Assembly (NCBI RefSeq): GCF_018917525.1
Contig: NZ_JAHLOS010000043.1
Coordinates: forward strand, 1 to 36,717
DNA: 36,717 bases
Source: Enterococcus raffinosus
GTDB lineage: Bacteria; Bacillota; Bacilli; Lactobacillales; Enterococcaceae
Direction: 5' to 3'
The stretch's first letter is position 1; every line of letters starts with the position of its first letter. Below are positions 1 through 8,171 of this stretch, in pieces. The notes under the pieces are model-generated. The model saw nothing but the letters and a program-made list of their open reading frames with translations. It had not been told where the DNA came from and did not search any database. The position numbers and the translations under genes were made by a program.

Positions 1-6
1 GATTTG

Positions 7-82
7 CGTCATTGTCCGTTCATCCTTTATTGATTGTGTGAGAACTTCAATAATACATGAAATTGGGCAATGACGTTTTTTT
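7..82 (+). terminator. Long interrupted hairpin followed by a T-run, probable plus-strand terminator
   Basis: Three nested helices can be drawn. Bases 7-17 pair with 65-75 (11 bp with one G-U), 19-23 pair with 57-61, and 27-33 pair with 47-53, leaving a 13-nt loop. Seven Ts follow at 76-82 on the plus strand. This fits a factor-independent terminator for a plus-strand gene that ends to the left of the window. The stem is longer and more interrupted than usual, so a processed RNA or a small repeat is also possible. Confidence 0.55.
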
Positions 83-88
83 ATTGTC

Positions 89-931
89 TTAAGTGGCTAA
101 GTTCATTATAAAATCCGCCGTTAATTCGGTTGCTCCACCAGTACCGATAAAAATATGATGACTATTGTCTTTGATCAATCGATGAGGTCCGTGGGTAAAT
201 TCTCCAATTTCGTATGACATCGCCGGCACCCGCAACGTTTCCAGTAATTTTAAGGCCCCTTCATCGATCAATGCTTTGAATCGACCTTCAGCAGCAACAG
301 TTACGTAATTCAGATCTGACCAATGATCATTTTTTACGAGCCAATTTTCGATATTTTCCTTTACTCGCGGCATACACCCAATAGCTGAAAATAGCTGTTC
401 AACAACTTGGGCGTGCTTTTCCTCATCAACTTTTCCTAAGTGAGTCCCAATGGTCAGTCCCAGTTGAATCAAGCGCAGAAAAGTTGCTGAATAGCCAACT
501 GTCTTTGGACCGATCAATTCATTCGAACAATAAAGGTCGATAAAGATATCTGCTAATGCTCGCTTTTCACTGTTTTCTACCGCACTAATAAATATGGTGA
601 GGTGCCCTGCGGACCTTGCTTTACGAAGACAATCTAACGTCGCAAGACTGGTTCCGGTTTGGGAAACGGCAACTAATATATGACCTTCTAAATTTTCGAT
701 TCTTTCCAAATAGGCGGCTGGTGTAAAGGTCAAAATCTTTTTGTCTGTGTATTCTTTAAGATATGCCTCCGCCATGGCAATGGCGTTTAATGAACTGCCT
801 GAGCCAACAAACACCAGCGATCCTCCGTGAATAACTTGATCAACGGGAAGCTTGATTTGAGATTCAAGAAGCTTTGGAAGCAATGAAAATTGTTCTTCTA
901 TAAAGTGATTCATTTGGTTGTTCAGGGTCAT
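89..931 (-). CDS. SIS-domain sugar-phosphate isomerase/deglycase, probably C-terminally truncated
   Basis: The protein (280 aa) resembles the isomerase half of GlmS and FrlB/AgaS-type enzymes that act on amino-sugar or fructosamine phosphates in the cytoplasm. The first SIS domain shows a phosphosugar loop (GSGSSLNA) and a second loop SQTGTS. The second SIS domain begins around AAEGRFKAL and includes EIGEFTHGPH. The protein stops soon after GTGGATELTADF, inside the second SIS fold, so about 50-70 residues of the usual length seem missing. The ATG at 931 was chosen because it follows the upstream EIIC stop by 1 nt; the in-frame extension to 997 lies inside that gene. Its position after a cellobiose-type EIIC suggests it processes the imported phosphosugar. 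The function is inferred from the family, and the substrate is unknown. Confidence 0.75.
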   Translation of the reverse strand: MTLNNQMNHFIEEQFSLLPKLLESQIKLPVDQVIHGGSLVFVGSGSSLNAIAMAEAYLKEYTDKKILTFTPAAYLERIENLEGHILVAVSQTGTSLATLDCLRKARSAGHLTIFISAVENSEKRALADIFIDLYCSNELIGPKTVGYSATFLRLIQLGLTIGTHLGKVDEEKHAQVVEQLFSAIGCMPRVKENIENWLVKNDHWSDLNYVTVAAEGRFKALIDEGALKLLETLRVPAMSYEIGEFTHGPHRLIKDNSHHIFIGTGGATELTADFIMNLAT

Positions 932-932
932 T

Positions 933-2219
933 TTAAGTCGTTTCTTCTTCAATGATTTTTTGATTGTTTTCTGATGCTGCTTCTTCCATCTCGGCAATTT
1001 CTAAGCGCTGCTTTTCAAGCATCTTAAAGAATGGATAGTAGATCATACCGCTGACCACCAATGCGTCTGCACCATAAACGGCGGCTCGCCAATCTCCACC
1101 AGAAGTCAAATACTGCATCAAAATTGGCGGAGTCGTCCACGGAACAGAGACAACCGGTCGGTTCATCAGATCAAAATTCATCAGTAGGTAAGTAATAAGT
1201 GTCAAAATTAAATTGCACAACGTGTAAGGAATCATCAAAATCGGATTCAAGACTACTGGTGCCCCATAAACGATCGGCTCGTTGATCTCAAATAGACTAG
1301 CTGGGAACGATAATCTTCCTAATGTTCGTAAGCCTTTTTCTTTAGAAAACATCATAAAGACCACCAGCATAAAGGTAGCTCCACCCCCACCTAAGAACAA
1401 GAAATTAACAAAACCTGCCGCCGTAACATAAGGCAAAGGATCTCCAGCAGCAAAAGCTTCTGCATTGGCTCCCAACATCGTTAAGAAAATCGGGTCTGCA
1501 ACTGAAAGTACCGCCCCACCATGAATTCCGACACACCAAAGCATTGAACGCAGAAACATAAATAACATAATCCCAGGAAGGGTGTTCAATCCTACAACTA
1601 ACGGACTGAATAAAGAGTTCAAGGCCTCATTAATATCAAAATTAAATAGAATACGAATGATCCAAAATAGTGTCAATGAAATCAACAACGGCAGTAAAAT
1701 CTCAAATGACTTTGAAATTGCCGGTGGTACACTTTCAGGCATTTTAATCGTCAGCTTCTTTTTCATGCAGAATCGATAGATTTCAACCACGATAAATGAA
1801 ATAATGATAGCGGAAAAAACACCCATGGTTCCAAAGTTTGCTGTATTTAATGCATAGGCTCCATCTTCACCAATCGTTGTCTGAACTAATAAAAAACAGG
1901 ACAACGCCATCAAAACATTACGAACAGTATCGATCTTGTAAACTTTTGCCAAACTATAGCTGATCCCTACTACAGCGATCAAACCAATGATGCTAAAGGT
2001 CACTGAGGGCGGAACCATCAAAACATTTTTATACGGTTCAATAAATTTTTGATACCCTTCTGAGGGAAATTGTGCCAAAATCATGAAAATCGAACCAATA
2101 ATTGTAAAAGGTACCGTCAAGATCATCCCATTTTTAATGGCAATCATATAACGATTTTCACCCAGTTTAATTAAAGGCGGGGAAAGCTTCTGATCTACAA
2201 AGTTCACCAATTTATTCAT
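933..2219 (-). CDS. PTS EIIC component, cellobiose/diacetylchitobiose (Lac) family
   Basis: This is a polytopic membrane permease of 428 aa, the usual length for CelB/ChbC-type EIIC proteins, with about ten hydrophobic segments. It begins with the typical N-terminal stretch (FVDQKLSPPLIKL) and contains a conserved loop near FEINEPIVYGAPVVLNP, where the family binds sugar. It should move a beta-linked or amino disaccharide inward while EIIB phosphorylates it. The ATG at 2219 has AAGGAGG seven bases upstream, and the TTG extension to 2240 is not needed. The bases before the Shine-Dalgarno sequence can pair with its A-rich part (CTTTTTT against AAAAAAG). No EIIA or EIIB gene of this family is in the window, so it must borrow partners encoded elsewhere. 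The SIS gene follows 1 nt after its stop. Confidence 0.9.
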   Translation of the reverse strand: MNKLVNFVDQKLSPPLIKLGENRYMIAIKNGMILTVPFTIIGSIFMILAQFPSEGYQKFIEPYKNVLMVPPSVTFSIIGLIAVVGISYSLAKVYKIDTVRNVLMALSCFLLVQTTIGEDGAYALNTANFGTMGVFSAIIISFIVVEIYRFCMKKKLTIKMPESVPPAISKSFEILLPLLISLTLFWIIRILFNFDINEALNSLFSPLVVGLNTLPGIMLFMFLRSMLWCVGIHGGAVLSVADPIFLTMLGANAEAFAAGDPLPYVTAAGFVNFLFLGGGGATFMLVVFMMFSKEKGLRTLGRLSFPASLFEINEPIVYGAPVVLNPILMIPYTLCNLILTLITYLLMNFDLMNRPVVSVPWTTPPILMQYLTSGGDWRAAVYGADALVVSGMIYYPFFKMLEKQRLEIAEMEEAASENNQKIIEEETT

Positions 2220-2268
2220 TTTTTCCTCCTTTTTTGCCAAAAAAGACAGACAAAACTAAAAATTTTTT

Positions 2269-4092
2269 CTATTCTAATAAACGATTGAATTGAATTTCTC
2301 TAAAAACCAGACTCATATCTTTCACATCTGGCTTAGCAGTCACCAACACGTAAATCTTGTCAACTCGACTCAGCTCATTATTCTCTCTCCACTTAATCTG
2401 AACTGGTAATCTGAATTTCAACAAATGATTCTTCGAACTATAGTCAATGGAACAAATAATCAAGGCTGCTTTTTTTGATCGCCAAAATATTGGGTTCACA
2501 TTGTCTTCCATTAATGCTCGTTCAATAAACGCCTCTTTTGCTAACTCTTTCGTCGATAAGAATGCTTCAATCTGTCGGAGGGCATCTTCTTTTCTCTTAC
2601 TAGCAAATGGATCGATAAAAATCGTCTCTCTCCGGAAGTACTTATTGAGTTTTATTAAGAGCTTCTGACTCCTGATCGTTCCCATTTCATGTTTTAACGC
2701 AGCGATATGTCCTGCGTTCAACACATCCATCGAGAGGATCTTGCCTTCTTGAACAGATAGATCTTCATTCTGAATAAAGACGACTCGCTTATCGACTTTG
2801 GGTCCTTCTGAGCGATCCTGATCGGTAGAACAAATGGAAATTTTCGATAAAGGAAGTTCCTTTTCCAACATTTTCTGTACATATTTCTTGCTCTCACTAC
2901 TGTGATTCATCTGGATACAAACCGTTAATTCTCTCTTTTCAGACATTTGACTATTTGCCAAAATGATCAGAAAGAAACAAAGCTCATCGTCACTGATTTT
3001 TGGGAGCTGATCCTTCAATACATAGGTACTCAGCTTTAGTGCGATAAAGTCGGTTCCATGTTCATTCATCAGATTGTTCAAAAAAGGATGGAAAATCCCG
3101 ATTCGATACTCCGCTCGTTTGTCTAATTGCTCAATTTGCTTCGCCAGCTTTGCGATCAACTGCTGTTCCTCAAAAAAAGCAGCATTTCTAATTTGACAAT
3201 AAGCAATGAGCAGCTCTTTCGCCGCAGAATACTTAGGGAGCACCTCATTTTCCTCTATTGTCATTTCTTCAAAGGCATCACAATATTCTCGGAAACGCTC
3301 TGGATTGTATTGATCATTAAAATGGAAATTCAAACGCTGTTCTAAACCGCTTTGAAAATACAAACCAATATCCTTTCTGCTTCTGCCTTTTTTAGCTGCA
3401 CCTATTTCACCAAAAAGCAAAATGTCCACCATGATGTGAATAACAAGCGTTTTAAAAAAGTCGTAATTAAATGAATAAGCAAACTGCTCTTCCAACTCTT
3501 TGATTGAAAATTGGATTTCCTCTTCAAAATCCTCCACTAAGATCAACGTGGCGACATATTCATCATCAGATAGTAATTTTCGATTATCAAAAATGATGGA
3601 CGTTCCAAACTTATGAACCGCATCAATGATCGCTACTTTTATATTTTTCCTTTCACCGATCACTTCAGTTCCTTGATAATCCTTTTTGATCTTCAGATCA
3701 TATAAATACAGCTCCCGCTCGATCGATTTCAAATCAGAGATAACCGCATTTTTGGTTAAGAAAAGCATTTCGCTAAGCTTATTAATGGAGGTCTTTTTTC
3801 GAAAATTAAACAACAGAATTAGCTTCATTACCTCTCGTCGATAAGTCAAAGAAGTATCAACACTTTTGATTAGGTTCTTTTCATTCGTCAATTGAGAAAC
3901 CAGCTTTACACCAAAACCATATTTTTTAACCAATTCAAGATTGTTTTGTTCAAAATAAGGCTGAAGTTTTGCCAAAAGATTTCTGATCGAACGGACAGAT
4001 AATCTCAAGGACTGAGCCAGTTCTTCGTAGGTTTGATAATCCTCCTTTATTAAAAGCTGTTCTAATAAATAATGTTCATTTGATGTCAACAT
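2269..4092 (-). CDS. PRD/BglG-like (LicR/MtlR-type) PTS regulator
   Basis: This 607-aa protein starts with two helix-turn-helix regions: residues about 1-60 (YEELAQSLRLSVRSIRN) and about 85-140 (INKLSEMLFLTKNAVISDL). A long helical middle region follows, corresponding to PRD modules. The C-terminus looks like a degenerate EIIA(Fru/Mtl) domain (AFIERALMEDNVNPIFW) without the usual phosphorylated histidine motif. Family members activate PTS genes according to the phosphorylation state of PTS proteins. The ATG at 4092 is preceded by AAGGTG, whereas the upstream GTG at 4107 lacks a good ribosome binding site. It lies 49 bp upstream of the EIIC gene on the same strand and probably controls it. The weak conservation of the PRD and EIIA parts means its signal cannot be read from sequence. 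Confidence 0.8.
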   Translation of the reverse strand: MLTSNEHYLLEQLLIKEDYQTYEELAQSLRLSVRSIRNLLAKLQPYFEQNNLELVKKYGFGVKLVSQLTNEKNLIKSVDTSLTYRREVMKLILLFNFRKKTSINKLSEMLFLTKNAVISDLKSIERELYLYDLKIKKDYQGTEVIGERKNIKVAIIDAVHKFGTSIIFDNRKLLSDDEYVATLILVEDFEEEIQFSIKELEEQFAYSFNYDFFKTLVIHIMVDILLFGEIGAAKKGRSRKDIGLYFQSGLEQRLNFHFNDQYNPERFREYCDAFEEMTIEENEVLPKYSAAKELLIAYCQIRNAAFFEEQQLIAKLAKQIEQLDKRAEYRIGIFHPFLNNLMNEHGTDFIALKLSTYVLKDQLPKISDDELCFFLIILANSQMSEKRELTVCIQMNHSSESKKYVQKMLEKELPLSKISICSTDQDRSEGPKVDKRVVFIQNEDLSVQEGKILSMDVLNAGHIAALKHEMGTIRSQKLLIKLNKYFRRETIFIDPFASKRKEDALRQIEAFLSTKELAKEAFIERALMEDNVNPIFWRSKKAALIICSIDYSSKNHLLKFRLPVQIKWRENNELSRVDKIYVLVTAKPDVKDMSLVFREIQFNRLLE

Positions 4093-4108
4093 CTTAATCA
4101 CCTTCACA

Positions 4109-4122
4109 AGTAAGCGCTATCT
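4109..4122. promoter_or_regulatory. Candidate catabolite-responsive element (cre)
   Basis: AGTAAGCGCTATCT, read on the minus strand as AGATAGCGCTTACT, matches 12 of 14 positions of the CcpA consensus TGWAARCGYTWWCW. It lies just upstream of the regulator start codon at 4092 and downstream of AT-rich -10-like sequences at about 4131-4143, a position suited to roadblock repression by CcpA. This rests on a motif match only. Confidence 0.4.
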
Positions 4123-4170
4123 TGTGCCTTTAATATAGTATAGTTAGAATGTCTTCGATACACTAAAATC

Positions 4171-4188
4171 TTTCCTAACTTTAGGAAA
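4171..4188. promoter_or_regulatory. 18-bp inverted repeat, possible operator
   Basis: TTTCCTAA and TTAGGAAA form a perfect 8-bp inverted repeat around a 2-bp centre. It lies about 80 bp upstream of the PRD regulator start, where an activator or autoregulator would bind. It is too short and not followed by a T-run, so a terminator role is unlikely. Confidence 0.35.
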
Positions 4189-4327
4189 AATCTAGCACAC
4201 TGTCATCATATAATAAATTCGTTGAAAGAATCACATAGAATTGAAAAACTTAGTTCTGTAAATATACGTTGCTCAAAAAATTGATAACCATTAGGAGAAA
4301 GATTTTCTTATTGCCTTTATCAGAACA

Positions 4328-4370
4328 AGAAATCCTCAGCACTAATTGTTATTCATTGCTGAGGATTTCT
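4328..4370 (-). terminator. Perfect 14-bp hairpin, second terminator-like structure after the kinase gene
   Basis: Bases 4328-4341 pair perfectly with 4357-4370, with a 15-nt loop. Read on the minus strand, the tail is TTTCTTGTTCT, only moderately U-rich. It lies about 40 bp beyond the hairpin at 4410-4436, so the operon end appears to carry two hairpins in a row. Confidence 0.5.
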
Positions 4371-4409
4371 CTAGGCTTAGTAGCTATTTTCAACCTTCAA
4401 AGCAGCAAA

Positions 4410-4436
4410 AGAACCGTTGAAATAATCAACGGTTCT
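4410..4436 (-). terminator. Rho-independent terminator of the aldolase/kinase operon
   Basis: An 11-bp perfect stem (4410-4420 with 4426-4436) and a 5-nt loop are followed on the minus strand by TTTTGCTGCTTT. The kinase stop codon at 4426-4428 lies inside the stem, so the last codons and the terminator overlap. Confidence 0.7.
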
Positions 4437-5043
4437 CTGTCATTCGTTCAGCTAATTCTTTTAAAAATGGTTGATAATCGACTTTTGAAAAATCGGTTAC
4501 ATCAAACTCAATTAGGCTGCCTAATTGAAACTTGTTATAGTTTCGTGTTTCGATAATCTCTCGAAATGCTTCTTTCGTAATCAAATTATCTGCCTCACTT
4601 CGATCCACCAACTGATCACCAAAATGATAATGCGTCATAATGTGGCTCAAATGACGATCTGCTTCAACATCCCGCAGCTTTCTGCGTTGCCAAAGCACCT
4701 CAAAATCGGCGACTAAGCGGATCGTGATTGGTTCATAATCGTATTTTTCGGCCAAAGTGTTCAGCTGCTCCTTCTGCTTATCGCTAAAAGGATATTCAGA
4801 AACGACGATTCGTTTTCCTGCTTCCATATACAATGCCAACACATTGTAATAGAAAATCCAAACATTTTTTTCCAGTTCTGCCTTCTGAGCTAAATTATCA
4901 AAGCCGATCTGATCCGCGAAGATTTCTTTGCCCTCATCTGGTGTGATCAGGAAGAAATCACCAAGGACACGCCGCATTTCATCGATCAAGTAGGATTTTC
5001 CCGTTGCTGGACTGCCTGCGATCAAAATCAGATACTTTTTCAT
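4426..5043 (-). CDS. P-loop kinase (AAA_33/gluconokinase-like fold)
   Basis: This 205-aa protein has a clear Walker A motif, GSPATGKS, at residues 10-17 after a hydrophobic strand. Downstream lie a helical lid region with basic residues (WQRRKLRDVEADRH) and a strand IVVSEYPF that could be the Walker B region. Small P-loop proteins of this type phosphorylate sugars, nucleosides or RNA ends. The ATG at 5043 lies 1 nt after the aldolase stop, so the two are translationally coupled; an in-frame extension to 5076 lies inside the aldolase gene. As the last gene of a sugar PTS operon, it may add the second phosphate to the imported sugar phosphate before aldol cleavage. That role is inferred; the family alone does not fix the substrate. 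Confidence 0.7.
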   Translation of the reverse strand: MKKYLILIAGSPATGKSYLIDEMRRVLGDFFLITPDEGKEIFADQIGFDNLAQKAELEKNVWIFYYNVLALYMEAGKRIVVSEYPFSDKQKEQLNTLAEKYDYEPITIRLVADFEVLWQRRKLRDVEADRHLSHIMTHYHFGDQLVDRSEADNLITKEAFREIIETRNYNKFQLGSLIEFDVTDFSKVDYQPFLKELAERMTENR

Positions 5044-5044
5044 G

Positions 5045-5911
5045 TTATTTTTGCATCGCCAAAGGACTGTCAACATTCATGAATAGACCGATTTTATGTT
5101 TAACGATTTCCTTGACTGCTTGATTGGCAGGAATGACATTGTGACGTAGCGATTTGTTTACTTCAGTCTCACTAAAGGATTCTTTCGCTACTTTTGTCCA
5201 GTTAACTAACAATTCAGTTCCTACATTGAATTTCCGAATTCCATTATTGATCAATTCCGGATAATCTTCCTCTTTTACACCCGTACCGCCATGAATCACT
5301 AATGGAATATCAACTACCGCATGGATCTCTTTTAACAATGGAATATTGACCTCTGTTTTAGATTTAAATTGTCCATGATTGGTACCGATAGCAATCGCAA
5401 GGGCGTCGATGTCTGTTTGCTTAACAAATTCCACTGCATCTGCTGGTTTCGTATAGACCTTGTCATTTTCAGCAACAGAAATTCCTTCCTCTGTTCCGCC
5501 GATCGTTCCCAGCTCCCCTTCGACAGAAACACCGTTGGCATGAGCATACTCCACCACTGCCTTTGTTTTAGCAATGTTTTCTTTAAATGGAAGATGTGAA
5601 CCATCGTACATGACACTAGAATAGCCCGCGTCAATTGCTGTTTTGATCTCATTAAAATCTCTGGCATGGTCTAGATGCAATGCCACATCTACCATTTCTG
5701 TATTGGCGATCTCTTTTACGACTGCGACCATCACATCATAGCCGATGTATTTTGCGGTATCGATGCTGGTTTGGATGATGATGGGTGAGCCCATCTCTTT
5801 TGCTGCGCGAATCATTTCCGGCAGCATTTCCAAATTATGGGTATTGAACGCCCCAATCGTCATGTTCAGGTCTTCGGCTATTTGTGTAACTTCCTTTAGT
5901 GTTTTATACAT
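5045..5911 (-). CDS. Class II ketose-bisphosphate aldolase (fructose/tagatose-bisphosphate type)
   Basis: This 288-aa protein has the complete class II, zinc-dependent aldolase signature. It shows HLDHARD with D81/H82, YDGSHLP around residue 102, VEGELG around 130-135, GTNHG with H179, VIHGG with H207 and KFNVGTEL near 228. H82, H179 and H207 match the zinc ligands of this family, and the glycine-rich loop binds the phosphate. It splits a ketose-1,6-bisphosphate into dihydroxyacetone phosphate and an aldehyde phosphate. The length and motifs resemble GatY/KbaY and FbaA equally, so the sugar is not fixed. The start has GAAGGT upstream. It lies between a TPR protein and a P-loop kinase in a PTS operon, pointing to a dedicated catabolic aldolase rather than the glycolytic one. 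Confidence 0.88.
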   Translation of the reverse strand: MYKTLKEVTQIAEDLNMTIGAFNTHNLEMLPEMIRAAKEMGSPIIIQTSIDTAKYIGYDVMVAVVKEIANTEMVDVALHLDHARDFNEIKTAIDAGYSSVMYDGSHLPFKENIAKTKAVVEYAHANGVSVEGELGTIGGTEEGISVAENDKVYTKPADAVEFVKQTDIDALAIAIGTNHGQFKSKTEVNIPLLKEIHAVVDIPLVIHGGTGVKEEDYPELINNGIRKFNVGTELLVNWTKVAKESFSETEVNKSLRHNVIPANQAVKEIVKHKIGLFMNVDSPLAMQK

Positions 5912-5941
5912 TTTTCCATTACCTTCTTTTCTTTTAATTGG

Positions 5942-6349
5942 TTATCTGCTGATGGTGACTTTTTTAGCAATTTGACGCATATCATCCATTTTTCCCATGT
6001 ATTTATCGATACCTGCGTCATTGCCATTTCGAGCAGCTTCTGCCCGTTTTGCGTTGTAAAGACTCATTAATTTTTTGTAGCCGTCACCGATCGTTAGTTT
6101 ATAGTCTAAACTTTTCTCTAAACTTTCAATCGCTGAATCCACTTGATCCAATTCAGCATAATTCAAACCAAGTTTTTCGTATAATCCTGCTAAGTCACTT
6201 ACCTCAGCAGAATCTGCTTGCTCCAGCTCAGCTATCTGCGTCATCAACTGCTGATTCTCTTTGGTTAAGCGTTCCTTCTCTTCTATAGAAAGTTCGATTT
6301 TTTCCTCTATTTTTTCAGGCTTATTCTTTTTCTTAAAAAGACCAAACAT
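5942..6349 (-). CDS. Small coiled-coil/TPR-like protein of the PTS operon
   Basis: This 135-aa cytoplasmic protein has a lysine-rich start (MFGLFKKKNK), a charged coiled-coil at residues about 15-45, and a helical-repeat stretch (LAGLYEKLGLNYAELDQVDSAIESLEKSL) with the small/large residue spacing of one TPR unit, followed by helix YKKLMSLYNAKRAEAAR. A strong TAAGGAGG lies before the ATG. It sits 12 bp after the EIIC stop and 30 bp before the aldolase, so it belongs to the same transcript. TPR proteins usually hold partners together. A scaffold for the EIIC, aldolase and kinase is possible, but nothing in the sequence proves it. Confidence 0.75.
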   Translation of the reverse strand: MFGLFKKKNKPEKIEEKIELSIEEKERLTKENQQLMTQIAELEQADSAEVSDLAGLYEKLGLNYAELDQVDSAIESLEKSLDYKLTIGDGYKKLMSLYNAKRAEAARNGNDAGIDKYMGKMDDMRQIAKKVTISR

Positions 6350-6361
6350 CGCACATCCTCC

Positions 6362-7645
6362 TTAAAATATTTTTAGAATCGGACTAAGAATCCATGCATA
6401 CAACAACGCCGCCGCGACTGTATCCACATCCGTTGCTGTCGCGTTGACAAAGCCCATTTGATTGAAGATCGTTACTAAAAGTGCTGGTAATAAAGTGATA
6501 AAGAACCCATGTGCGATCCCACCGATAATCGCTCCACGCCGTCCGCCGGCTGCATTTCCGAAAATCCCTGCAGTTCCTCCCGCAAAGAAATTGGTCAGCA
6601 TCCCTGGCAGAATCATCGCCAAACCAAATGTTGGTAAAACAAACATCGCGATAATCGTTCCGATCGTTGTAGTGATGAAGCCTAAGATCACGGCATTCGG
6701 TGAATAAGGGAAGAAGACCGGACAATCCAATGCAGGAATCGCATTTGGTACTAATTTCATCGCGATTCCGCGGAAGGCTGGAACGATTTCACCTAATAGC
6801 AAACGAACACCCGATAGTAAGACATAGACACCCACGACAAATTGAATCGCTTGTAAGAAAGCAAACATCAAGTAATGCTGTGAACCATGATCACCGACAC
6901 CTGAACCGGCAAAAGCAGCAGTAATGATGTATAGCGGAACCATCACGACCATTACTGACAAATAGGTATCTTGTAAAAATTCAAAGGATTTCGGCAAATT
7001 GATATCTTCGATCGATTTTTTGTTTTCACCGCGTTCACCAAAAATATAGGCAACGCCTGCTTCAAACATATAACCGATCGTACAGAAATGTCCCAAAGCG
7101 ATATCGTTTGAGCCTGTGATTTTGCGAATAATCGGTTGAGCAATCGCCGGCATCGCTACCGCAAAGATCGCTCCAACAATACTGCCAACAACGATTAGAA
7201 CAAGCCCTCTTAAGCCGGCAAAGTAACCAAAAACAGTCGTCATGGTAGCCATCCAGAGAATTGCCTGGCCTGTTAAGAAAATGTATTTCCATTTCGTAAA
7301 GCGGGCAATCAAAATATTAACAATAAAAATACCTAGAAACGTCAAAGCAATATCGCGTCCCAAGCCTAATTCATTCATAGCTTGTCCGTTAATCGCTTCG
7401 ATCGAAGGAATGATTCCCTGCATATGGAAGCCCGCAGTAAAAATTTCCCCAAAATAGGTCAAGCTGCCGACAATAATACTAGAACCAGCACTCAACACTT
7501 GGAATCCAAGTAAGGTTTTTAAGGTTCCTGAAACCACTTGACCCGCAGATTTCTTCTGCAAACACAGCCCCAGCATCGCGATCAAGGCAATCGTGATTGA
7601 TGCCTGTGTTAAAATATTCTCGATGATAAAATTAACTACTCCCAT
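6362..7645 (-). CDS. PTS EIIC, ascorbate family (UlaA/SgaT-like)
   Basis: This 427-aa membrane protein has about eleven hydrophobic segments and family features of UlaA. The N-terminus runs through ENILTQASITIALIAMLGL, followed by the QVLSAGSSIIVGSL region, IPSIEAINGQAM, and a conserved LDCPVFFPYSPNAVILGF stretch that contributes to sugar binding. It should transport a sugar or sugar acid while the partner EIIB at 7817 phosphorylates it. The ATG at 7645 has AAGGAG eight bases upstream. An unusual 171-bp spacer carrying a repeated two-hairpin element separates it from the EIIB gene. Ascorbate itself is not implied: the aldolase and kinase downstream are not part of the ula pathway, and members of this family carry other substrates. 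Confidence 0.9.
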   Translation of the reverse strand: MGVVNFIIENILTQASITIALIAMLGLCLQKKSAGQVVSGTLKTLLGFQVLSAGSSIIVGSLTYFGEIFTAGFHMQGIIPSIEAINGQAMNELGLGRDIALTFLGIFIVNILIARFTKWKYIFLTGQAILWMATMTTVFGYFAGLRGLVLIVVGSIVGAIFAVAMPAIAQPIIRKITGSNDIALGHFCTIGYMFEAGVAYIFGERGENKKSIEDINLPKSFEFLQDTYLSVMVVMVPLYIITAAFAGSGVGDHGSQHYLMFAFLQAIQFVVGVYVLLSGVRLLLGEIVPAFRGIAMKLVPNAIPALDCPVFFPYSPNAVILGFITTTIGTIIAMFVLPTFGLAMILPGMLTNFFAGGTAGIFGNAAGGRRGAIIGGIAHGFFITLLPALLVTIFNQMGFVNATATDVDTVAAALLYAWILSPILKIF

Positions 7646-7674
7646 TTGTTTCGCTCCTTATTCGTATTAATGTA

Positions 7675-7808
7675 TTCATTTTTCAAAAAACCGAAAAATG
7701 AGTTTGATTTTCTTGCCGTATAATTCTGCTAGTTTTTTTTGTTGGATATGATTGACACTTTTTTATTCCTCCCTTTTATAACCTGTTAAAAGAGGAACTG
7801 GCATCCTT
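7675..7808 (-). repeat. Copy 1 of a two-hairpin intra-operon repeat element
   Basis: It lies between EIIB (stop 7817) and EIIC (start 7645). In mRNA sense it begins AAAGGATGCCAGTT, forms a hairpin from TTCCTC with GGGAGGAA, then reads TATACGGC and ends in a hairpin of ATTTTTC and GAAAAAT (7675-7684 with 7692-7701). The same ordered blocks occur at 16937-17145 before mtlA. The spacer between the two hairpins is longer here than in those copies. Confidence 0.6.
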
Positions 7809-7816
7809 TAAATTTT

Positions 7817-8125
7817 TTACAGTGCTCCCTTTGCTTCTAAAATCGGTAACAGTTTTTCTTCAATTTCTGGTTTTGACACGATATTTTTTAGGTAAACGAT
7901 GGCGGTTTGCTCTTCATTGATCGAAAACTTTTCAAATTGCGACTTGAAATTTTGTGCGGTGATAATAATGTCGGAGCGTGATGATGCTGCTGTCGAAATG
8001 TCGACATGATCTAATTTTGCGTCAACACCATGAGCATTTAATACATCCTCTGCCGCCATTTGAGCAGCGAAACTACTCCCTAAACCTGCACCGCATACGA
8101 ATAAAATTGATACTTGTTTTCCCAT
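7817..8125 (-). CDS. PTS EIIB, ascorbate/galactitol type
   Basis: This 102-aa soluble domain has the P-loop-like phosphocysteine motif VCGAGLGSS with the phosphorylated Cys at residue 11, as in UlaB/GatB proteins. It would accept phosphate from an EIIA and pass it to the sugar in the EIIC encoded next. The start has GGAGAG upstream and lies 46 bp after the PRD regulator's C-terminal half. No free-standing EIIA gene exists in the operon; the only EIIA-like domain is the C-terminus of that regulator. Confidence 0.9.
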   Translation of the reverse strand: MGKQVSILFVCGAGLGSSFAAQMAAEDVLNAHGVDAKLDHVDISTAASSRSDIIITAQNFKSQFEKFSINEEQTAIVYLKNIVSKPEIEEKLLPILEAKGAL

Positions 8126-8171
8126 TTTTCTCTCTCCATTCTTATCTATATATCGAACTATGCATAATTCC

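Noticed and set aside
6384-6725. 113-aa ORF within the UlaA-like gene
   Set aside because: It is a same-strand shadow in another frame of a clear EIIC gene, with unnatural composition.
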